Assembly: GCA_038529265.1 (NCBI GenBank)
Contig: JBCBDX010000003.1
Span: 248,001-312,000 of the forward strand
Direction of reading: 5' to 3'
Length of the DNA: 64,000 nucleotides
From: JBCBDX01 sp038529265
Lineage (GTDB): Bacteria > Pseudomonadota > Alphaproteobacteria > Rhizobiales > Rhizobiaceae
The translations under genes were made by a program, and so were the position numbers. Shown here piece by piece: positions 33,387 through 41,443 of this stretch (positions within the stretch are counted from its first letter, which is position 1; the number at the start of each line of letters is the position of its first letter). The notes beneath the pieces were generated by a model. That model was given only the letters and a program-made list of their open reading frames with translations. It did not search any database and was not told where the DNA came from.

Positions 33387-33896
33387 GGCTGGCCTCCGGA
33401 CATGCGGGATTATCTCCGCGCCGCCTTTGCGGGCCGGAGGATGGACACTTTTTTCCTGCTTTTGATCTTGCGCATCCCTTGCTTGTCGCTCGGTCTACGT
33501 GCGATCAAAAGTGAGCACAATGCAGGGCTTCGCCATGCGCGAAGCCACTGTCCGTGTCTGCTGGACCGACCGGGGTCCTGCGCGGAGATTTTTGCAAACG
33601 GGTTGGACATCGACGGCAGACTGCCCACCACGCCGCTCTTCACTAAGACAAATCATTGCCCCGTGGCGACAAGAGCCCGCAGCGTTGCTGGCTGCGCTTT
33701 GCTCAGTCCGCATAAGCCAGACCCTCTGGACGCAACTCTCCAAAGACCCGACCGCTCCGCTGCCAACCTTCCATCCAAAGAGGATCTTGTGATGAAGATT
33801 GGTGCGGTGAGGGTAAGGGAGGTGAAGTGGGTGGTTGATAAGTTTTTTGCTGACGCCCCCTCATCCGTCTTCGTCGAGCTGCTGCTCTCGAAGACA

Positions 33897-33919
33897 CCTT
33901 CTCCCACGAGGGGAGAAGG
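33897..33919. repeat. Palindromic repeat unit (CCTTCTCCC/GGGAGAAGG)
   Basis: Perfect 9-bp arms around a 5-nt loop, preceded by CCCTCATCC and a second hairpin CTTCG / CGAAG. This combination is the form of the dispersed palindromic repeats common in rhizobial genomes. Confidence 0.7.
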
Positions 33920-34020
33920 AAGGAGCGTGCAAACTCGCCCATCTCCCTAATTGAAAGCTCAGAGCATGCCACCTCCCTCAATGCTTCAATTGGATACGCA
34001 ACGCTCGCCACCGCAACCTC

Positions 34021-34043
34021 CCCTCTCCCTTTATGGGAGAGGG
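34021..34043. repeat. Palindromic repeat unit (CCCTCTCCC/GGGAGAGGG)
   Basis: Perfect 9-bp arms around TTTAT, followed by GCGAGCGAAGCGAGGGCGGG and GTGAGGG. Likely another copy of a genome-dispersed repeat, close to but distinct from the unit at 33897. Confidence 0.7.
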
Positions 34044-34081
34044 TGCGCGAGCGAAGCGAGGGCGGGTGAGGGGGCTTCCAG

Positions 34082-34185
34082 AAAACCCCGGCGGAGAACA
34101 GGGGCTCCCCGCCGGGCAGCATCGCGGTGGATGGGCAATCAACACCATGCAATAGGGCTCAACAAGGTGATGAAGGTGCGATGCC
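34082..34185 (+). repeat. 105-bp direct repeat, copy A
   Basis: Matches 34579-34683 at roughly 88% by eye. It opens with a hairpin (CCCCGGCGG / CCGCCGGG) and continues through GCAATAGGGCTCAACA to GCGATGCC. Each copy lies about 75 bp upstream of a small XRE gene. Confidence 0.85.
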
Positions 34186-34262
34186 AGCACACTTCTATAT
34201 AATCCTAAAATGGGATAATGCAAGAGCTGAACTAGCAGTGGGCACGTTTTTGAGACGGGCCC

Positions 34263-34502
34263 ATGGTGACGAGTTTTCACTCCGAAGATTATGAAAAACT
34301 GACCGCTCTGCTGGTCGAGGTTCGGCGCAAATCCGGCCTGACCCAACAGGCCGTCGCGGATCGCTTAGGCCGCCCGCAAAGCTATGTCGCGAAGATCGAA
34401 GTCGGCGAAAGACGGCTCGATATTGTCGAGTTCATCCACCTTGTCCGTGCAATGGACGCCTCGGCGGAAGAGGTGTTGGCGGAGTTGGTTGGGCAGGTTT
34501 AA
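34263..34502 (+). CDS. Small XRE-family regulator 1
   Basis: A 79-residue one-domain protein of the Cro/C1 type: LLVEVRRKSGLTQQAVADRL and RPQSYVAKIEVGERRLDIVE form the helix-turn-helix. No extra domain is present, so it acts as a simple DNA-binding dimer. It lies 78 bp downstream of repeat copy A. Sequence is only distantly related to the next two XRE genes. Confidence 0.85.
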   Translation: MVTSFHSEDYEKLTALLVEVRRKSGLTQQAVADRLGRPQSYVAKIEVGERRLDIVEFIHLVRAMDASAEEVLAELVGQV

Positions 34503-34578
34503 GGCGCAGTACGCCTGCCGGTAAGCGCGGATCAAGCCCGAGGATGACGACAGAGGTTTATGCGGCCACCCACACGCA

Positions 34579-34683
34579 AAAACCCCGGCGGGAAACAAAC
34601 CGTTCCCCGCCGGGCAGCATCGCGATGGATGGGCAATCAACACCGTGCAATAGGGCTCAACAGGGTGATGAAAATGCGATGCC
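34579..34683 (+). repeat. 105-bp direct repeat, copy B
   Basis: Second copy of the element at 34082, starting AAAACCCCGGCGG and ending GCGATGCC, with a hairpin at its 5' end (CCCCGGCGGG / CCCGCCGGG region). It separates XRE gene 1 from XRE genes 2 and 3. Confidence 0.85.
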
Positions 34684-34712
34684 GAAGTGTGTTGTTGTGG
34701 CTCGTTCGAATA

Positions 34713-34730
34713 TATGTATCATAATACATA
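34713..34730. promoter_or_regulatory. Palindromic operator before XRE gene 2
   Basis: Perfect 7-bp arms TATGTAT and ATACATA with a 4-bp centre, 35 bp before the start codon at 34765. Size and place fit an XRE repressor controlling its own promoter. Confidence 0.6.
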
Positions 34731-34764
34731 GTACGGGGCGAACTCAAGCGTCTTTTTGGCTCTT

Positions 34765-34971
34765 ATGGATGTCAAAGAACGATTTGGTCGCGCCGTTAAG
34801 GCTGCCCGCGTTGAAAAAGGTCTGTCTCAGGAAGAGCTGGCCATGCGCATCGACGCCGACCAAGCCTATGTCAGCCGCATCGAGGCAGGCCGCATGAATG
34901 TGACGCTGGAGACGGCGGAGCAGATAGCGGATGCGCTGGAGGTTGAGCTTGAGATGTTGCTCGCCTCTTAA
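34765..34971 (+). CDS. Small XRE-family regulator 2
   Basis: A 68-residue helix-turn-helix protein (RAARVEKGLSQEELAMRI-type layout: VKAARVEKGLSQEELAMRID, then AYVSRIEAGRMNVTLETAEQ). An upstream TTG at 34756 was rejected in favour of ATG. The next XRE gene starts 3 bp after its stop, so the two form a pair. A decayed relative lies at 35215. Confidence 0.85.
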   Translation: MDVKERFGRAVKAARVEKGLSQEELAMRIDADQAYVSRIEAGRMNVTLETAEQIADALEVELEMLLAS

Positions 34972-34974
34972 CCC

Positions 34975-35181
34975 ATGACCCTGGAAAAGCAGTTCGGAAA
35001 AAACGTTCGCCAATGGCGCAAGGCGCGGAACCTTTCGCAGGAAGTTTTGGCCGCCCGTGCCGAGCTGCATCCCACCTATGTGAGCGGTATTGAAACCGGG
35101 GCGCGAAACCCAACCTTGCGCGTTGTTGAGCGCATCGCGGCGGCGTTGGAGTTGGAGCCAAACGAGTTGTTGCTGGGGTAG
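34975..35181 (+). CDS. Small XRE-family regulator 3
   Basis: A 68-residue helix-turn-helix protein of the same length as its upstream partner (VRQWRKARNLSQEVLAARAE, TYVSGIETGARNPTLRVVER). The equal lengths and aligned motifs indicate tandem duplication followed by divergence. Such C-protein-like regulators often control restriction-modification or phage-related genes; the target here is not shown. Confidence 0.85.
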   Translation: MTLEKQFGKNVRQWRKARNLSQEVLAARAELHPTYVSGIETGARNPTLRVVERIAAALELEPNELLLG

Positions 35182-35214
35182 GGGGGTGAGCGAAACGACG
35201 TCGGGTGAGGGTGA

Positions 35215-35327
35215 CTGGCCAAGCGCATTGGCGCCGACTTAGCTTATGTCAGCCGAATTAAGGCGGGCGGACGGATGTGTGGGTGGAGAAGGCGAGGCGG
35301 ATTACAGAACTCTTCGCGGTATTTTGA
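35215..35327 (+). pseudogene. Decayed XRE regulator remnant
   Basis: Translation from 35215 gives LAKRIGADLAYVSRIKAG, nearly the same as LAMRIDADQAYVSRIEAG of XRE gene 2. A frameshift after the GGCGGGCGG run leads to VEKARRITELFAVF and a stop, matching TLETAEQIADALEVE of the intact gene. The N-terminal third is missing. This is a third, broken copy of the module. Confidence 0.75.
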
Positions 35328-35331
35328 ATTA

Positions 35332-35379
35332 AAGTAAGTATTAGGATTGTTAAATAAAAAGATTCACCTAACATTACTT
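35332..35379 (-). terminator. AT-rich hairpin after dgt
   Basis: Near-perfect arms AGTAAGTATTAGG and CCTAACATTACT on either side of an A/T-rich loop lie directly after the dgt stop codon. Likely terminator of the dgt transcript on the minus strand. Confidence 0.5.
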
Positions 35380-35380
35380 T

Positions 35381-36928
35381 TTAGAATGGTCGGAATATTG
35401 CGGTTGGGCTTGAAGACGTCAGTTGCGAGAAAACATTTAGTGCATATTTGTCCGTCATGCCAGCGATATAATCGCAGATTAAGCGCATACGATTTTTCTC
35501 ATATTCGGTATGAGGTCGCATTTGATCTAGCCTTTGACGCCAATCAAGTGGAAGTAAATCACCATTGGTGTTTTCACTATATATATCAAACAATTCTGAT
35601 ACGATCTGGCTTCCTCTTCTCTCAACTAATCGCAGCCTGTGAGACCTTACGTGTATTTCATAATTCATATTCTTCAATACTTCCATTTGAAATTTTGTAC
35701 TACTATCTATTTCCAATTGTGAAAATTGCGGATATTTCTCATTTATATTAATATTTATTGACCTCACGCGCCTTCCAATTATGTCAGAACTCATTTGTGT
35801 TCTGTTATAGCCGTCATCTTGCGTCAGTTTTGACAGTTTTGCTGAACTAACAGCATGCATAGCGAGGAAGGGAAATAAATCAACCGACTTTGTTTCATCG
35901 CTATCGTAATTGTCCATGTAAGATTGATATGTGTAATCGAATACACTATCTAAAAATGGACCAAACATCTCTAATATAGTATTTGTAATATCGTACTTTA
36001 TATTAACAAATTTTTCCTTATCATCATCTGAGCAATTATATATATCTATTTTTCGATTTTCTCTATTTTGAAATAATCGAGCGGCGACGGAGTTTCGAAT
36101 CTCGTCGTTTTCATTGATTTCTACAAGCATTTCTAAAGGTGACGTAAAGCCTGCTTTGAGCGCATCCTCAAAGTCATATGTTGAGTATGCAATATCGTCG
36201 GCGACATCCATTATTTGCATCTCAATTGTTCTCAGCGTACCGTCATATTTGCCGCCTACCTTTTTCCGGATCAGCTCAACTAGTTCGGCCTCACTGTTGT
36301 AATACCCTTTTACCAGCGGATCGGTTTGGGTCCGGTGCTCGGGTATCACTTTGTCGTATTTTATTATGGATGCTAGGCTTCTGAATGTGGCGTTTATACC
36401 TGCTCGTAGGTCATTTCCGAAATCGTCAAACTCTAGAAACTTACCATCGCCTTCGGCAGCGCCTTTGGTGCGCTTTTTTTCAATTCTACTTAGTATTCTA
36501 AGCGTTTGTGCGTTCCCCTCGAAGCCGCCAAAGTTTGCCATTTTTCGGTCAAGTGCGAATTCTCCCGTGTGTCCGAACGGGGGATGTCCGAGGTCATGTG
36601 CTAGCGATGCAAATTCGACCAAATCGGTGTCAATCGTGTAGTCGTTTCCTGATGTCTTCTGCAATTGGTGATTTAGTCGAAGTGCTATGCTTTTTGCAAT
36701 TTGCGCTACTTCAAACGAGTGGGTGATACGATTGCGGAAAAAGTCACTTTCGTCGCCGGGGAAGAGTTGTGTTTTTCTTTGTAGGCGCCGAAACGCAGGA
36801 GAGTGCAGTAGTCTTGCATAGTCTTTACGGAAGGCGGAACGATAAGGCTCACCATCTTTTCGAGATGGTCTTCGCTCAGGGACTTCTCGTTGTAAGTCGT
36901 TTTTTCCGTATAGTTTACTCTCTAACAA
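35381..36928 (-). CDS. dgt: dGTP triphosphohydrolase (long form), likely accessory
   Basis: A 515-residue HD-domain enzyme that cuts dGTP to deoxyguanosine and triphosphate. Metal-site residues are His70 (RITHSFEVAQ), His111-Asp112 (SLAHDLGHPPFGH) and the later Asp of DVADDIAYSTYD. FRRLQRKTQLFP near the N-terminus is the family start. The length is that of E. coli Dgt, longer than the roughly 400-residue form usual in alphaproteobacteria, and the gene is AT-rich. dGTPases are known to stop phage by draining dGTP. It lies between XRE genes and uvrB, with a small gene 56 bp upstream. Confidence 0.92.
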   Translation of the reverse strand: MLESKLYGKNDLQREVPERRPSRKDGEPYRSAFRKDYARLLHSPAFRRLQRKTQLFPGDESDFFRNRITHSFEVAQIAKSIALRLNHQLQKTSGNDYTIDTDLVEFASLAHDLGHPPFGHTGEFALDRKMANFGGFEGNAQTLRILSRIEKKRTKGAAEGDGKFLEFDDFGNDLRAGINATFRSLASIIKYDKVIPEHRTQTDPLVKGYYNSEAELVELIRKKVGGKYDGTLRTIEMQIMDVADDIAYSTYDFEDALKAGFTSPLEMLVEINENDEIRNSVAARLFQNRENRKIDIYNCSDDDKEKFVNIKYDITNTILEMFGPFLDSVFDYTYQSYMDNYDSDETKSVDLFPFLAMHAVSSAKLSKLTQDDGYNRTQMSSDIIGRRVRSINININEKYPQFSQLEIDSSTKFQMEVLKNMNYEIHVRSHRLRLVERRGSQIVSELFDIYSENTNGDLLPLDWRQRLDQMRPHTEYEKNRMRLICDYIAGMTDKYALNVFSQLTSSSPTAIFRPF

Positions 36929-36984
36929 AGTCTCACCTCGCCCTCGTTTAAGGGCTTTAGGCTACTCTGCAGCGTTATAAATAT

Positions 36985-37173
36985 CTACGCTAATTCTTTT
37001 TTCGATACACGAACTCGAAGGCGTTTTTTTAAATCCGTGGCCGAACTCTTGTTATCTTTGTATTTCTTGGCAATGTGCTTAAATAAATAGTCTGGTCGGT
37101 TTTTGGCACTACGGCGCAGGTCGTCTTCCCACCTAAATGAGTTTGTAGTATCTTTCTTTTGAGCTTGTGCCAT
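36985..37173 (-). CDS. Small basic protein upstream of dgt
   Basis: A 62-residue protein (MAQAQKKDTTNSFRWEDDLRRSAKNRPDYLF...) rich in Lys and Arg, with no recognised family. GGGGA lies 7 nt before the ATG at 37173; a frame open to 37284 was not used because its N-terminal part has no such signal. Same strand as dgt and 56 bp from it, so probably co-transcribed. It could be a regulator or partner of the dGTPase, but this is only position-based. Confidence 0.55.
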   Translation of the reverse strand: MAQAQKKDTTNSFRWEDDLRRSAKNRPDYLFKHIAKKYKDNKSSATDLKKRLRVRVSKKELA

Positions 37174-37321
37174 ACGATTTCCCCATACCCTTCCAACTGC
37201 ACCACATCCACCTTTAATCTTGGTTAATGAGACCCCAAGATTTTTACCAGCCTTGATCCTCGGTGAACGGTGATTTGATTCCAAGTATACACTCCATAAT
37301 CAGTTCTACGTCAATCGATAG

Positions 37322-37336
37322 CTACAACTGTTGTAG
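37322..37336. promoter_or_regulatory. Palindrome upstream of the small gene/dgt unit
   Basis: Perfect 7-bp arms CTACAAC and GTTGTAG around a single base, about 150 bp upstream of the 62-residue gene. Candidate operator for control of the dgt unit, possibly by one of the XRE proteins. Confidence 0.45.
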
Positions 37337-37463
37337 TGTTGCAGCCGACGAGGCAGGCGGCCTTTTGGCATCACAAGTGCGGCAAGTGTTCTGCCGCTAC
37401 CAAATCCTTTCCAGCATAAAACACCGATCTTATGGTCGGTAGATAACTTTCGGTAACCTCTTA

Positions 37464-40328
37464 TCACAAAGGCCTCTCGGTCCTCCGTATCGTCATCTCA
37501 TCCAGATCATTCTTCCGAAACTTTCCACGCTTGGGTTTGCGTGACTCTTTCGTATTTTCCACGCCTACATCCCTGCTCAACGCGTCATCCGCGACTTCCA
37601 GCTCCACCTCTTTTAACCGTTTGATTTCATCGCGCAGGCGGGCGGCTTTTTCAAAGTCCAAATCGGCGGCGGCATCGCGCATGTCTTTTTCCAGCGCCTT
37701 GAGGTGCGCTTCCAGATTGTTGCCGATCAGCGCGCCTTCGTCTTTGGCCAGCCCCTTGCCATCTTTCCCGCCCTTAATGTCGGCACGCACATGGTCCTTC
37801 TCGTAAACACTGTCGAGAATGTCGGCAATGTTCGCCTTGACTGACTGAGGCGTGATGCCGTTCGCCTCATTATAGGCCAGCTGCTTGTCGCGGCGGCGGC
37901 TGGTTTCGGCCATCGCGCGTTCCATGGAGCCGGTCACCTGATCGGCATAGAGGATCACCTTGCCATCGACGTTGCGCGCCGCGCGGCCAATCGTTTGCAC
38001 CAGCGAGGTTTCGGAGCGCAAAAAGCCCTCCTTGTCGGCATCCAAAATGGCGACAAACCCGCATTCGGGAATGTCCAGACCCTCGCGCAGCAAATTGATA
38101 CCCACCAGCACGTCAAACGCGCCAAGGCGCAGATCGCGGATGATCTCGATGCGCTCCAGCGTGTCGATGTCGGAGTGCATGTAGCGCACGCGCACGCCCT
38201 GTTCGTGCAGATATTCGGTCAGGTCCTCGGCCATGCGCTTGGTGAGCACGGTGCACAGCGTGCGGTAGCCGGCCGCCGCGGTTTCGCGGATTTCGCCCAG
38301 CACATCGTCCACCTGATCCTTGGCGGGGCGCACCTCCACGGGCGGGTCGATCAGCCCGGTGGGGCGGATCACCTGTTCGGCAAATACGCCGCCGGATTGT
38401 TCCAGTTCCCAGCCGCCGGGCGTCGCGGAGACCGCCACCGTCTGCGGACGCATGGCGTCCCATTCTTCAAAGCGCAGTGGCCTGTTGTCCATGCAGGACG
38501 GCAGGCGGAAGCCATATTCGGCGAGCGTTGCCTTGCGGCGGAAGTCACCTCGATACATGGCGCCGATCTGCGGCACGGTCACATGGCTCTCATCGATGAA
38601 GACGAGCGCGTTATCGGGGATATACTCAAACAGCGTGGGCGGCGGCTCGCCCGGTTTGCGCCCGGTCAGATAGCGCGAATAATTCTCGATGCCCTGGCAG
38701 GAACCGGTCGCTTCCAGCATTTCAAGATCATAGCGCGTGCGCTGATCGAGCCGCTGCGCTTCGAGCAGGCGGCCCGCTGCTTCCAGTTCGGCAAGCCGGT
38801 GCTTCAGCTCTTCCTTGATGGACTTGATCGCCTGATTGAGCGTCGGGCGCGGCGTTACATAGTGCGAGTTGGCGTAGATTTTGACGCTTTTCAGATCGCC
38901 GGTCTTCTTGCCGGTGAGCGGGTCAAATTCCATGATCGCTTCGATCTCGTCACCAAACATGGAGAGCCGCCAGGCGCGGTCTTCCAGGTGCGCGGGGAAG
39001 ATGTCGATCGTGTCGCCCTTCACGCGGAACGAGCCGCGCACGAAGTTGATGTCCTGACGCTTATATTGCTGTGCCACGAGGTCGGCGAGCAGTTCGCGTT
39101 GGTCGATGCGGTCGCCGACCTGCATCTGGAAGGTCATGGCAGTGTAAGTCTCCACTGACCCAATGCCGTAAATGCAGGAGACAGACGCGACGATGATCAC
39201 ATCGTCCCGCTCCAGAAGCGCCCGCGTTGCCGAGTGGCGCATGCGGTCGATCTGCTCGTTGATTGAGCTTTCCTTCTCGATATAGGTGTCGGTCCGTGGA
39301 ACATAGGCTTCCGGCTGGTAGTAATCGTAGTAGGAGACGAAATACTCGACCGCATTGTTCGGAAAGAAATTCTTGAACTCGCCATAGAGCTGGGCGGCCA
39401 GCGTCTTGTTGGGCGCGAGGATCACCGCGGGCCGCTGCGTTTCCTCGATGACCTTCGCCATGGTGAAAGTTTTGCCGGAGCCGGTGACGCCCAAAAGGGT
39501 CTGGGTTCTATCATTATCACCAAGACCAGAAGTTAAGTCCGCAATTGCGGTCGGCTGGTCACCGGACGGCTTATATTCCGTGACCATGTCGATCTGGATG
39601 CCGCCTTCGGATTTTTCAGGCCGGGCCGGGCGATGCGGGGTCCACATCTGCCCGTCTTTGAAGAGCGGATTGCCGCTGTCGATCAGCGCCTTGAGCGCTT
39701 CGACCGTTGCGGTCACGCCGGTTGTGGAGGCAAGCTTCTCGGCTTCCTCCAACCCGACATCGAGACCTGCGACCGGGTTCAGGCCTGCCGCTGCCCGCTC
39801 TTTCGGGTCGTTGGTGCCGCCGATAGAAACGCCACCGCCAGTCCTTTTATCGCCAACCTCGTAAGTGGAATCAGTTTTTTTGTTGGGCGAACTCTTGCGC
39901 TTCGCTTCGCTCAACGTGCGAGCTTCGCCGCTTGCCTTGGCACCCTTAGGAGACAGCCTGGCTTTGCGGCCTTCCTCGACATTGGCGGCGATAGAGCCAT
40001 CGCCGCCCGCGCGTTCGCGTTCGCGCGCTGACGACTTACCTGTACGGGTGATGCTGTCCGGTGTTCCGGCTGCTTTGCGCCTGTGTTTGCCAGCTTTCGA
40101 CCGGATTTCTGACATTTCTGCATCGCGCTGTTCGCGCGCGGCATCGGCTTCAAGCTGCTTGACCCAATCGTCAATCGAGCCGCCCTGAATGGGCGCGCCA
40201 TCAAGCGATTTCTGCGGGGCTTCGCCAAAGCCAAAGTCAAATTTGCGCAAATCTTGCGCTTCGCTTTGCTCAACGTGCGATTTGCCAAGCGCTGTCGGCT
40301 TGCCGGTCTTTTTGGGTCTTTGTGCCAT
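37464..40328 (-). CDS. uvrB: Excinuclease ABC subunit B with long N-terminal extension
   Basis: A 954-residue UvrB; the canonical part begins near residue 255 (TEYKPSGDQPTAIADL) with Walker A GVTGSGKT, the beta-hairpin region SYYDYYQPEAYVP, helicase motifs (FIDESHVTVPQ, VSATPGGWE, TIGRAARNVDGK) and a C-terminal UVR domain. UvrB checks DNA damage and recruits UvrC in nucleotide excision repair. The first 250 residues are low-complexity and charged, as in rhizobial UvrB. Two copies of a 27-bp repeat lie in this extension in different reading frames. The ATG at 40328 was chosen over a GTG two codons upstream. Confidence 0.95.
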   Translation of the reverse strand: MAQRPKKTGKPTALGKSHVEQSEAQDLRKFDFGFGEAPQKSLDGAPIQGGSIDDWVKQLEADAAREQRDAEMSEIRSKAGKHRRKAAGTPDSITRTGKSSARERERAGGDGSIAANVEEGRKARLSPKGAKASGEARTLSEAKRKSSPNKKTDSTYEVGDKRTGGGVSIGGTNDPKERAAAGLNPVAGLDVGLEEAEKLASTTGVTATVEALKALIDSGNPLFKDGQMWTPHRPARPEKSEGGIQIDMVTEYKPSGDQPTAIADLTSGLGDNDRTQTLLGVTGSGKTFTMAKVIEETQRPAVILAPNKTLAAQLYGEFKNFFPNNAVEYFVSYYDYYQPEAYVPRTDTYIEKESSINEQIDRMRHSATRALLERDDVIIVASVSCIYGIGSVETYTAMTFQMQVGDRIDQRELLADLVAQQYKRQDINFVRGSFRVKGDTIDIFPAHLEDRAWRLSMFGDEIEAIMEFDPLTGKKTGDLKSVKIYANSHYVTPRPTLNQAIKSIKEELKHRLAELEAAGRLLEAQRLDQRTRYDLEMLEATGSCQGIENYSRYLTGRKPGEPPPTLFEYIPDNALVFIDESHVTVPQIGAMYRGDFRRKATLAEYGFRLPSCMDNRPLRFEEWDAMRPQTVAVSATPGGWELEQSGGVFAEQVIRPTGLIDPPVEVRPAKDQVDDVLGEIRETAAAGYRTLCTVLTKRMAEDLTEYLHEQGVRVRYMHSDIDTLERIEIIRDLRLGAFDVLVGINLLREGLDIPECGFVAILDADKEGFLRSETSLVQTIGRAARNVDGKVILYADQVTGSMERAMAETSRRRDKQLAYNEANGITPQSVKANIADILDSVYEKDHVRADIKGGKDGKGLAKDEGALIGNNLEAHLKALEKDMRDAAADLDFEKAARLRDEIKRLKEVELEVADDALSRDVGVENTKESRKPKRGKFRKNDLDEMTIRRTERPL
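39894..39920. repeat. 27-bp repeat inside uvrB, copy 1
   Basis: CTTGCGCTTCGCTTCGCTCA continuing to ACGTGCG; differs from 40253-40279 at a single base. In the uvrB frame it codes for RTLSEAKRK. The offset of 359 bp is not a multiple of three, so the two copies are read in different frames. Confidence 0.8.
40253..40279. repeat. 27-bp repeat inside uvrB, copy 2
   Basis: Same sequence as 39894-39920 apart from one C to T change. In the uvrB frame it codes for HVEQSEAQD, unlike copy 1, so similarity is at the DNA and not the protein level. Confidence 0.8.
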
Positions 40329-40489
40329 GGGCACAATATGGGCGACCTGCGCGGATTCGGAAAGGGGGCGAAGGTGTGGCCTACTGACAGGGGTGTGTCA
40401 GGAGGTTGTCAGAGAATTGGCCACCATATTTTTCGGGGTTGCTCGTTCGAGCAAAAGAATGACATAGCTAATTGGAACTTGGAGCGGAT

Positions 40490-41443
40490 ATGCTTACGTC
40501 GATTGAACTTTGCGCTGGCTTGGGAGGTCAGGCACTAGGCTTAGAGCAAGCGGGATTTGAACATTTGGCGCTTGTTGAGAATGATCGGCATGCCTGTGCT
40601 TCTTTGAGGCTTAATCGTCCCGAGTGGAATGTCGTGGAGCATGACTTGTTTGAACCTTACGACTTCACGCAGTTTGGTGACGTTGATTTGCTCGCAGGAG
40701 GGCTCCCGTGTCCACCGTTTTCCAAAGCCGGAAAGCAGCTCGGCCAGTCTGATGATCGCAACCTGTTCACTCGGGGTGTCGAGATTGCGAAACGTATTCA
40801 ACCCAAGGCCATAATGTTTGAGAACGTTAGGGGTATGCTTGACGCGGTGTTCGACGATTATCGCGACTGGATCGAAGTACAGCTGCGCCGAGAAGGTTAC
40901 AGAGTGGCCTGGAAGCTTCTTAATGCGAGCGACTTTGGCGTTCCGCAGTTGCGGCCACGTGTTGTTATGGTCGGACTCAAAAGGCAGTTTGCGCGCAACT
41001 TCAATTTTGATTTTGACAAGAAAATGCCTCTAACCGTTGGCGAAACACTCGTGGATCTAATGGAGAAGAATGGGTGGCTCTCGGCTCGTGAGTGGGCGCG
41101 CAACGCAGACAAAATTGCTCCTACGCTTGTAGGTGGTTCAAAGAAACATGGCGGACCAGACTTGGGCCCAACCCGAGCTCGCCAAGCTTGGGCAGAATTG
41201 GGTGTGGAGGGGCGGACAATCGCGGATGATAGTCCTGAAGTTGATCACTTTGGGATGCCAAGACTGACTGTACGGATGGCGGCGAGAATTCAGGGTTTTC
41301 CAGACAGTTGGGAGATTTATGGGAAAAAAACTGCGGCGTATCGTCAGGTGGGCAACGCTTTTCCACCGCCCGTCGCGCAGGCCGTGGCTGAAAAAATCGC
41401 CGCTGCGCTGGTATCTAGAAAGGTAATGGCAACCACCGAATGA
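40490..41443 (+). CDS. DNA cytosine-5 methyltransferase of an NgoMIV-type system
   Basis: A 317-residue m5C methyltransferase. Motif I is LCAGLGGQALGLEQAGF, motif IV GGLPCPPFSKAGKQLG with catalytic Cys74, motif VI FENVRGM, motif VIII QLRPRVVMVG and motif X YRQVGNAFPPPVA. The target-recognition region (SAREWARNADKIAPTLVGGS) is short. GGAG lies 6 nt before the ATG at 40490. The stop overlaps the start of the restriction endonuclease gene by 4 nt. It would protect host DNA at the partner enzyme's site, predicted GCCGGC. Confidence 0.94.
   Translation: MLTSIELCAGLGGQALGLEQAGFEHLALVENDRHACASLRLNRPEWNVVEHDLFEPYDFTQFGDVDLLAGGLPCPPFSKAGKQLGQSDDRNLFTRGVEIAKRIQPKAIMFENVRGMLDAVFDDYRDWIEVQLRREGYRVAWKLLNASDFGVPQLRPRVVMVGLKRQFARNFNFDFDKKMPLTVGETLVDLMEKNGWLSAREWARNADKIAPTLVGGSKKHGGPDLGPTRARQAWAELGVEGRTIADDSPEVDHFGMPRLTVRMAARIQGFPDSWEIYGKKTAAYRQVGNAFPPPVAQAVAEKIAAALVSRKVMATTE

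Larger units (their letters stand above)
33387..34262. other. Long intergenic region with dispersed repeats
   Basis: Nearly 900 bp without a convincing gene; open frames in it have no family features. From 33855 it holds two palindromic repeat units and then one copy of a 104-bp element that recurs at 34579. A small hairpin GGCTTCGC / GCGAAGCC lies at about 33527-33547. Confidence 0.6.

Noticed and set aside
33351..33950. A 199-codon plus-strand frame in the long gap after the small basic protein gene
   Set aside because: It runs through a palindromic repeat, has no ribosome-binding site and no recognisable domain.
34082..34683. CRISPR-like array, because of the two 105-bp repeats
   Set aside because: Only two copies, nearly 500 bp apart, with a gene between and no cas genes.
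37174..37284. N-terminal extension (MESNHRSPRIKAG) of the small gene upstream of dgt
   Set aside because: The internal ATG at 37173 has a good ribosome-binding site, while the extension has none.
37995..39158. A 387-codon open frame on the plus strand opposite uvrB
   Set aside because: It is antisense to conserved UvrB helicase motifs, has His/Arg-rich shadow composition and no family features.
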